From Paracoccaceae bacterium (lineage in GTDB: Bacteria; Pseudomonadota; Alphaproteobacteria; Rhodobacterales; Rhodobacteraceae): DNA of 11,588 nucleotides. A program made the translations under genes and the position numbers. Below, piece after piece: positions 6,810 to 11,588 of this stretch (within the stretch, counting starts at the first letter, position 1; every line of letters starts with the position of its first letter). The stretch is taken from assembly GCA_030625695.1 (NCBI GenBank), contig DAOUQK010000079.1:1-11588 (forward strand), given 5' to 3'. The notes beneath the pieces are model-generated. The model saw only the letters and a list, made by a program, of their open reading frames with translations. It was not told the origin of the DNA and made no database searches.

Positions 6810-7274
6810 ATGAATAGAATAAGCCGAAATATCTCTATTGCCCTGCGGGCAGAACGCCTGATTGCACAGCGGCACATGGCCGTCCTGCGAAATCAGACGG
6901 GGTTGATGGCTGCCGCCGGCCTGATCGCCGGTATAGGACTGATCATGGTGAACCTTGCGGCGTATTTTGCTCTCAGCAGTTCCCTTTCGCCCCAGTGGGC
7001 CGCATTGATCGTCGCGATCACCAATTTCATTATTGCGGCCTTGGTGGCAATGTCGGCGAAAAAAATGAGCGCAGACGAGGATGTGCAGGGGGCCACCGAA
7101 GTGCGTGACATGGCCATCGAGGATCTAGAGGCTGAATTCATGTCGGCAGTCGCTGAAGTGAAAGAAGTCGCAACGGATGTTCGCCAGATGGTGAAGAACC
7201 CGCTTGGCGCGGCATTGCCGGGGCTGGTGGTGCCATTGGCCCAGGCTTTTTTGAAGTCTGGTAAGAGAAAATAG
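6810..7274 (+). CDS. Holin-X/YqjE-like (DUF1469) inner-membrane protein
   Basis: A 154-aa protein with a basic amphipathic N-terminus, two membrane helices (about 31-55 and 62-84) in the usual YqjE/Putative Actinobacterial Holin-X arrangement, then a charged cytosolic region (about 85-128) and a short hydrophobic C-terminal stretch (about 131-148) before KSGKRK. The family name is historical; chromosomal members are not phage lysis proteins. It lies 9 nt after the tail-anchored gene, and its ribosome-binding site TAGGAAAA overlaps that gene's stop codon. The set from 4146 to here reads as one operon of envelope or stress proteins. Confidence 0.75.
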   Translation: MNRISRNISIALRAERLIAQRHMAVLRNQTGLMAAAGLIAGIGLIMVNLAAYFALSSSLSPQWAALIVAITNFIIAALVAMSAKKMSADEDVQGATEVRDMAIEDLEAEFMSAVAEVKEVATDVRQMVKNPLGAALPGLVVPLAQAFLKSGKRK

Positions 7275-7391
7275 GTCGAAGACCATATTCGCTTTGATGC
7301 ACGGCCACTCTGGCGTATTGGGCCAAGTGTTCGCGAGCCTGACGTTTTCCTCTGGCCAGTCGCCTTGTTGGCCGACAGGTTACCTGCGTGA

Positions 7392-7904
7392 ATGTCACTA
7401 AAAGAAACGAACCAACCAATGGAGTTTGATGCGGCCAACTGGCCCACCATCGTTCAGGACTTTGGAACCACCGTGAATGGGTGGTTGGTGACCGTTGATC
7501 CGGGCGCTCTGTCGCTTGCATTCGTCGCCCTTGTTGTTGTCGTTCTTCTTCGTCGGAAGATTTCTGACTGGATTGTCGGGGGAACAGGTACCGGCTTAAA
7601 AATTGCGGAGCACATCCTTGGCCTTGGAAATCAGGTTTCGGTTCCGAGGCGAAAACCCACTCCTGACCCCACGGTTTCAAAAGGGTCTAAAGAGCCATTT
7701 AAACGCGGTTTAAAGCGCGGTGAAACCCGGCGTTGTGAGGGTCGCCGACTGCCGGAACTCGCTACAGCACCCTCAAAAACCGTTTGCTGCAGTTTTCTCT
7801 GTCATTCACTGCAGAAATGTATGTCGCGCCACAACAGCTACACAGGCCCTTACAATTCAGGGCCGCATTTGCGAAACTTCTTGGTAAAGTGCGGAGTGAC
7901 CTGA
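7392..7904 (+). CDS. Possible small membrane protein with an aberrant C-terminal extension
   Basis: The frame gives 170 aa. Residues 1 to about 95 look like a real protein: an acidic amphipathic start (FDAANWPTIVQDFGTTVNGW), one membrane helix (ALSLAFVALVVVVLL, about 40-54) followed by basic residues, and a second amphipathic helix. From about residue 95 the composition changes to Cys-, Arg- and Ser-rich with no pattern, and the DNA there (after about 7675) is full of inverted repeats. It therefore looks as though the natural stop was lost and the frame runs on into intergenic sequence. An ATG at 7419 is an alternative start; neither start has a good ribosome-binding site. I do not recognise the protein, and the whole frame could be non-coding. 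The gap before it (7275-7391) holds nothing I can name. Confidence 0.4.
   Translation: MSLKETNQPMEFDAANWPTIVQDFGTTVNGWLVTVDPGALSLAFVALVVVVLLRRKISDWIVGGTGTGLKIAEHILGLGNQVSVPRRKPTPDPTVSKGSKEPFKRGLKRGETRRCEGRRLPELATAPSKTVCCSFLCHSLQKCMSRHNSYTGPYNSGPHLRNFLVKCGVT
7673..7864. repeat. Cluster of four inverted repeats in a poorly coding stretch
   Basis: Four dyads lie within 192 nt: GGTTTCA/TGAAACC (7673-7679 with 7721-7727), enclosing TTTAAAC-GCG-GTTTAAA (7698-7714); then CTGCAGT/ACTGCAG (7787-7793 with 7808-7814); then GGCCCT/AGGGCC (7845-7850 with 7859-7864). The stretch has no convincing coding pattern. It may be a regulatory or structured RNA region, or the scar of a past insertion. No tRNA-like sequence or obvious attachment core is seen. 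Confidence 0.5.
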
Positions 7905-7937
7905 TGTAAATTGGCGTTACATTGCCTGTATATCAGG
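7900..7937. promoter_or_regulatory. Nested dyads, candidate operator for the TelA-like/ATPase operon
   Basis: Three overlapping symmetries lie just before the ribosome-binding site of the 7965 gene. ATGTAA/TTACAT are separated by 7 nt (7904-7909 with 7917-7922), CCTG/CAGG by TATAT (7925-7937), and the outer arms CCTGAT/ATCAGG (7900-7905 with 7932-7937) enclose both. Position and symmetry suggest binding by a dimeric regulator or a leader hairpin. No convincing -35/-10 pair can be assigned. Confidence 0.4.
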
Positions 7938-7964
7938 TAAGATATTGAAAAGTAGGAGAGTTTG

Positions 7965-9044
7965 ATGGCGAATTTTGATGCATTGGTACGCGAATCTCAG
8001 GCCGAGGTGGAAAAATCTCAGGCTGGGATCAAGGCAATGACCGCAAGAATTGAGGCCGCGAGGGCCAAAATGGACGCAGGTCAGGATGCCAGCATCGACA
8101 TTGAAAACGCCACTTTGGATGACGTTCATGCCCATACGGACGTGATGAACGCCAATATCGCCGAACTGATCATGGGACTGGATGACGTGACATCCGGCTT
8201 TTCTGATGACTTCAACGAGATGCGCGAGAAATCGGGCTGGGAGAGTTTTGTAGGCGTTTTTTCCAGCGCCAAATCGGATTCGATGCGTCAGGAACGGATG
8301 CGAACAGCGAATATCGACGACAAGTTACAGGATCTGATTGCCAAGTCAGACGTGATTGTGTCGTTGCTTGAGGGTCAGTTGGGGCTGTTGAACGAGCAGA
8401 AAGACAAGGTCGAAACCAATCTGGTGGGGACGCTGGATGAGCGTGAGGCGACTGTAGGCGAGCTGGAGACCTTGCGCGCCGAGATCATGGCGATGGACCC
8501 GAAGATCATCGCGCTTGAGAACAAGATCGCGGTCGAACAGGACGCGGCGGCGCGGACCACACTTGAGACCGAGTTGGCCGAAATGAACAATAATTACAAC
8601 CAGATGGTGCAGGAAGAGCAGGTCAAACTGGCGAAGTCGCAGACGTTGGAACGTTACATCGAGAAGGGCAAAACCTGGGTTGATAGCTTGCAAAATCAGG
8701 CGGCGACGCAGATGGTTTTGATCAACAAGTTGACGACGGACACCAAACAGCGGGTGGTGCTGTACGATGCCCTGTCCAAGTCATTGAAGACGGCACAGCA
8801 GCAGGATGTGGCGCATCGGATCAACGAAATTGGCGTGAAAACCGACCAAGAGGCGCAATCGGCCATGGCCGCGATTGGTACGGCGACCAACCAGAAGATG
8901 GCCGATATGCTTGAGGCGCATGAGGATCACATGGTGTTTGCCCGCGACGTTCTGGAGGCTAAGGCCAAGGCGGATGAGAGGTTTGCGCGGCGGTTCGCGA
9001 AGATTGTCGAGAAGCATGACAAGAACCTTTATGGTGGAGAATAA
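7965..9044 (+). CDS. All-helical TelA-like coiled-coil protein
   Basis: A 359-aa soluble protein with no signal peptide or membrane helix and almost no proline. Residues 1-75 are helical. A short linker GWESFVGVFS (91-100) comes before a long helical region (about 110-235) with heptad-like spacing. The part from TWVDSLQNQ (237-245) onward follows the order seen in TelA/YaaN tellurite-resistance-associated proteins: a W..NQ region, a long helix, an E-rich stretch with T-NQ (EAQSA..ATNQKMADMLEAHE), and a charged final helix (EAKAKADERFARRFAKIVEK). This resemblance is from pattern only and needs a profile search. The start is ATG 7965, with AGGAG at 7954-7958; a TTG one codon earlier is less likely. 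It opens a candidate four-gene operon ending in an ATPase. Confidence 0.75.
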   Translation: MANFDALVRESQAEVEKSQAGIKAMTARIEAARAKMDAGQDASIDIENATLDDVHAHTDVMNANIAELIMGLDDVTSGFSDDFNEMREKSGWESFVGVFSSAKSDSMRQERMRTANIDDKLQDLIAKSDVIVSLLEGQLGLLNEQKDKVETNLVGTLDEREATVGELETLRAEIMAMDPKIIALENKIAVEQDAAARTTLETELAEMNNNYNQMVQEEQVKLAKSQTLERYIEKGKTWVDSLQNQAATQMVLINKLTTDTKQRVVLYDALSKSLKTAQQQDVAHRINEIGVKTDQEAQSAMAAIGTATNQKMADMLEAHEDHMVFARDVLEAKAKADERFARRFAKIVEKHDKNLYGGE

Positions 9045-9238
9045 GATTGCGCTGGATTGCAAGATTGCCATTTTGGGTGGTGGCAGAGTCTTGAATTTTT
9101 GGAGCTGCCATTTTTCTGGTGACGGGTTTCACCACAGAACACCCAAGTGTGGCCTGGGTTCTGGGTACGGGCGTTTATTTGGCGATATTGGTTGGGTGGG
9201 CGCGGCTGGGCAACAACCACGTGGATTCCAATGACTGA
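9031..9238 (+). pseudogene. Small two-helix membrane protein gene split by a +1 frameshift (or sequencing error)
   Basis: From ATG 9031 the frame reads MVENKIALDCKIAILGGG then RVLNF, and then meets a run of five T (9096-9100). In that frame the sequence becomes unlike a protein, but shifting by one base gives GAAIFLVTGFTTEHPSVAWV then LGTGVYLAILVGWARL then GNNHVDSND, ending at TGA 9236-9238. With four T instead of five the two parts join into a coherent 68-aa protein with two membrane helices (about 13-32 and 41-60). The restored gene overlaps the TelA-like gene by 14 nt and the next gene by 8 nt, exactly how a real operon member would fit into this otherwise unexplained 186-nt gap. No family is recognised. 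The break may be a true mutation, a base-calling error in the homopolymer, or a programmed slip. Confidence 0.6.
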
Positions 9239-10352
9239 CCCCACAAACGACCACAACGGCATTACCGACACCTTCGCGTCGCGCCGCTATTTCCGCAAGT
9301 TTGAGACGATCACCGGCCACCTGATCCGCGTTGCCGCGCAGATGCAGGCCGAAGGGGATATTTCAAAGGCGCAGGTGCAGGTGGTCACTCGTTATTTACT
9401 GGCGCTGACTTTCACGTTCCGGGCACTGTCGATGAAATACCTGCTGGTCGGGCGCGATATGGGCAAGTTCCTGGGCTGGTTGGAAATGGACAAACGCGAT
9501 AGCGGTTTTCCGGTGGCGGCTGAGTTGATGACTATGGCCAATGACGCGCAGCAGGCGGCCTCTCACCTGGCCAATATGCCGTCAGTCGAGGCGTTGAAGG
9601 ACGACATGGTGCGCCAGATTGTTGGAGATCGCAAAATCCCCACCAAGGCGCAATTCGCTCTGTCGCAGAGGCTTTATTATGAGGAACTGAGCAAGGGTCA
9701 GATGTTTTGGGTACGGAACGATCCCGAGTGCCTCTGGCAGGGCAATATTTCAGACAATCGGCGGCAATTCCTGGTGCATTGGGCGGTGTATGACCGGCAG
9801 GTGAACCTGCCGGTGATCTATCTGATGGAGCTTGAGGATACAGGCGGCACTGCCCTCCCCAAAGATCAAAACCGCTGGCCCGAAGTTCAGGCGCATCTGA
9901 TGTCGCAAGCGTTGAATGGGCTGAAGTTGCTGACCATTGCCAAAGGCTTTGACGAGGATTTCGACGATCTGCACCCCAAATCCCTGCGCCGAATCCATGT
10001 GGGGCCGATGTATAGCCATGAGTTCACAGAACAATCCGGGCCATTACGCTCTGTTCTGGAAGAGGCCCGCGCGCCCGAAGGGCAGGATTGGGCGCTGGTC
10101 TGGACCACGGAAGAGCTGGAAAGCGAACGGGTAACGGAAGAGAAATCCGGCTGGTTCTCGACAGTCGAACGCGAAGTATTTGCTTTGGACCCGTTCGGCG
10201 GGCGAGGGGCCGATACCGGCGCCACCCGCACCGAACGCTCGATCATCCTGCCGCAGCGTCCGTTTCAGGTCTTGGCCGAAAAGAACCCCCCCGGGTTCGC
10301 GGACGTTCGCAAATTTGTCGTCAGCCCGGCGGGCCGCGTCCTTCGATATTAA
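9231..10352 (+). CDS. Uncharacterised 373-aa protein of the TelA-like/ATPase operon
   Basis: ATG 9231 is chosen because it starts a sensible sequence (MTDPTNDHNG) and overlaps the preceding small gene; the frame can be extended to 9147, but that part is tryptophan-rich shadow of the membrane gene. No ribosome-binding site is visible, consistent with translation coupled to the upstream gene. Residues about 20-160 are mainly helical (RRYFRKFETITGHLIRVAAQ, and later SQRLYYEELSKGQMFW). Residues about 165-300 look alpha/beta (QFLVHWAVYDRQVNLPVIYL, then MSQALNGLKLLTIAKGFDED), and the C-terminus is beta-rich (RSIILPQRPFQVL, then VRKFVVSPAGRVLRY). No signal peptide, membrane helix or known catalytic motif is seen. 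I do not recognise the family; context suggests a partner or substrate adaptor for the ATPase. Confidence 0.85.
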   Translation: MTDPTNDHNGITDTFASRRYFRKFETITGHLIRVAAQMQAEGDISKAQVQVVTRYLLALTFTFRALSMKYLLVGRDMGKFLGWLEMDKRDSGFPVAAELMTMANDAQQAASHLANMPSVEALKDDMVRQIVGDRKIPTKAQFALSQRLYYEELSKGQMFWVRNDPECLWQGNISDNRRQFLVHWAVYDRQVNLPVIYLMELEDTGGTALPKDQNRWPEVQAHLMSQALNGLKLLTIAKGFDEDFDDLHPKSLRRIHVGPMYSHEFTEQSGPLRSVLEEARAPEGQDWALVWTTEELESERVTEEKSGWFSTVEREVFALDPFGGRGADTGATRTERSIILPQRPFQVLAEKNPPGFADVRKFVVSPAGRVLRY

Positions 10353-10359
10353 ACCGTAG

Positions 10360-10377
10360 GGCGGGGTTCACCCCGCC
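10360..10377. repeat. REP-like GC-rich hairpin in the gap before the ATPase gene
   Basis: GGCGGGG (10360-10366) and CCCCGCC (10371-10377) form a perfect 7-bp stem with loop TTCA, preceded by GTAG. The form GTAGGGCGGGG-TTCA-CCCCGCC resembles the dispersed REP-type palindromes found between genes in many proteobacteria. No T tract follows, so it is not a standard terminator. It may limit or stabilise the mRNA between the two cistrons. Confidence 0.5.
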
Positions 10378-10395
10378 GTTAACGAGGAAAACAAC

Positions 10396-11588
10396 ATGTC
10401 CCTGACATCCGACCAAATGGAACTTCGCGAAGAAGACATCACCAAACACTACCCCGCGGCCCTCTCCATGCTCGACGGCTTTGACCACACGCCGCGCATT
10501 GCTGCTGCGAAGACGCCCAATCGGGCGGATGAGCGCTCTCCCGGCATCCCGACCCGTCGCCGTTTCCGCTCTACCACGCCCGGCCTTTCGACCCGCCGCA
10601 CCGCGCGCGCCGAAGGCATCCATCTGATCGACCGCATAACCGCATCTGACGACGGCGACACCCTGACCTCTCCGCAGCAGGCCGTGGTCATGCACACTCT
10701 GCGCCGCGCCCTTGCCATCTCTCTTGCCGTCGCCGAAAACTACGGCGACCAAACCGCTTTGGCCGATCTCAAACGCGCCAACCTTGCCGGTGATCTTCCG
10801 TCTGCACGCAAAACTGAATTCTCCGAACTCCTGTCCGCCGAAGCGCTGATTTCTCTTTACGTCTTCGCCAACGCGCTCGCCTACCTGCTTTCGTCCCACC
10901 AATCCGAAGTCTCGGTAGAAGTCGGCGAAGCGCAGGAAGTCCTGACCGACAACAACCTGCTTGCCCTGCACGGCGTCCTTTGGGAGCTGGATCAGGACCT
11001 GACAAATCACGCCAGCGACGACGCCCGCCTTGTCGCATGCGCCTCGGCATTTGCCGAACAACTGATGGCCAAAGTCGCCCTGCGTGCGCAATCGGCTGCC
11101 CATCTGGCCCCGTTTAACGCCGCCACCTGGCACATTGAGGCCGACGACCTGACCATTCGCGGCTTTACCCCGGCATCCAAAGCCAAGTCCACCACCCTGA
11201 CCATGAGTTTCAAGAAACCCAACGAGGTGGTTGGCAACCATATCGCCAAATATCAGGCGATGAAGCTGTCAAAGATGCTGATGGCCTATGATTTCGACCG
11301 CCGTTTAAATCCGTTCGCCGACCTTGGCGGGTTTATCTTCACCTTTATGGGCGACGGTAAACCCGGCACCGGCAAAACCACCCTGATCCAAATGATGGCC
11401 GGGATGATCAACGAATACTGTGGCATCGCCGGATATCTATTCCGTTACCAGAACCTTTCGACCGATAATATCGACAGTTATCAAGGTAAGTCTGGCCAAA
11501 ACGCCAAGGCGTTCATCGACACAATATTGGACCCCGGTGTGATCGGTTTTGGCACCATTGACGATATCGACACCCTCGCTGGCAAACG
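10396..11588 (+). CDS. P-loop/AAA-type ATPase, N-terminal 397 codons (3' end outside the window)
   Basis: The frame from ATG 10396 is open to the window edge, with GAGGAAA (10384-10390) upstream. Residues 1 to about 100 are polar and Arg/Thr-rich, and about 100-250 are helical. A conserved-looking lead-in follows (NEVVGNHIAKYQAMKLSKML, then FDRRLNPFADLGGFIFTFMG). Walker A is GKPGTGKT at 321-328, and a Walker B-like VIGFGTIDDID lies at 382-392. Sensor, arginine-finger and any later domains lie beyond the window. The P-loop form GxPGTGKT is typical of AAA/AAA+ proteins, which use ATP to remodel other proteins. The roughly 300-residue N-terminal region is long for a simple MoxR-type ATPase. It is the last visible gene of the operon begun at 7965. 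Codons here are more C-ending than in the upstream genes. Confidence 0.88.
   Translation, partial: MSLTSDQMELREEDITKHYPAALSMLDGFDHTPRIAAAKTPNRADERSPGIPTRRRFRSTTPGLSTRRTARAEGIHLIDRITASDDGDTLTSPQQAVVMHTLRRALAISLAVAENYGDQTALADLKRANLAGDLPSARKTEFSELLSAEALISLYVFANALAYLLSSHQSEVSVEVGEAQEVLTDNNLLALHGVLWELDQDLTNHASDDARLVACASAFAEQLMAKVALRAQSAAHLAPFNAATWHIEADDLTIRGFTPASKAKSTTLTMSFKKPNEVVGNHIAKYQAMKLSKMLMAYDFDRRLNPFADLGGFIFTFMGDGKPGTGKTTLIQMMAGMINEYCGIAGYLFRYQNLSTDNIDSYQGKSGQNAKAFIDTILDPGVIGFGTIDDIDTLAGK

Noticed and set aside
6810..7274. Phage lysis holin
   Set aside because: There are no phage genes around it; YqjE/Holin-X-like proteins are normal chromosomal membrane proteins and the neighbour is YqjD-like.
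7673..7864. Possible CRISPR, tRNA or phage attachment site
   Set aside because: The repeats are inverted rather than regularly spaced direct repeats, no cloverleaf is seen, and there is no integrase nearby.
9043..9068. Short direct repeat AAGATTGC at 9043-9050 and 9061-9068
   Set aside because: Eight bases repeated once within coding sequence is easily explained by chance.
9147..9230. N-terminal extension of the 373-aa protein
   Set aside because: The added residues are tryptophan-rich and are the out-of-frame reading of the small membrane gene; ATG 9231 fits the operon overlap.
10321..11241. 306-codon minus-strand open frame opposite the ATPase
   Set aside because: The + frame carries Walker A and a Walker B-like motif plus a good ribosome-binding site; the minus frame is glycine/arginine-rich shadow.

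Overview
The window looks like accessory chromosome of an alphaproteobacterium, most likely of the Rhodobacterales/Roseobacter group. This is inferred from the moderately high GC, the codon use and the gene families; no rRNA or marker gene is present to prove it. All supported genes lie on the + strand, and the long minus-strand frames are shadows of them.

Layout: (1) 1-1185 is the right-hand part of an IS3-family insertion sequence: the tail of orfA and a complete orfB transposase with an intact DDE triad. (2) The IS abuts the C-terminal remnant of a DUF1254/DUF1214-type envelope gene (1186-1498), which ends at a perfect 13-bp hairpin. (3) 1677-4074 encodes a small DUF3302 membrane protein, a HlyD/EmrA-like membrane fusion protein (YiaW/YiaV-like pair, 4-bp overlap) and a secreted outer-membrane beta-barrel protein. 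(4) 4146-7274 is a tightly packed envelope/stress cluster: a DUF1269 protein with a coiled-coil tail, a small coiled-coil protein, an AI-2E-family permease, a small C-tail-anchored protein and a YqjE/Holin-X-like protein, with start/stop overlaps at two junctions. (5) 7275-7964 is poorly coding. It holds a possible small membrane protein whose frame runs into a palindrome-rich stretch, and then nested dyads just before the next operon. (6) 7965 to the window end is an uncharacterised operon: a TelA-like all-helical protein, a small two-helix membrane gene broken by a single extra base, an unrecognised 373-aa protein, and the first 397 codons of a P-loop/AAA-type ATPase that runs off the window.

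Working together: regions 3 and 4 read as envelope maintenance or export functions, and the interrupted DUF1214 gene may belong to the same theme. Region 6 is the best candidate for an undescribed system. A coiled-coil TelA-like protein, a small membrane protein and an ATPase with a long helical N-terminal region suggest a membrane-associated remodelling or stress complex, but this is inference from architecture and gene order only.
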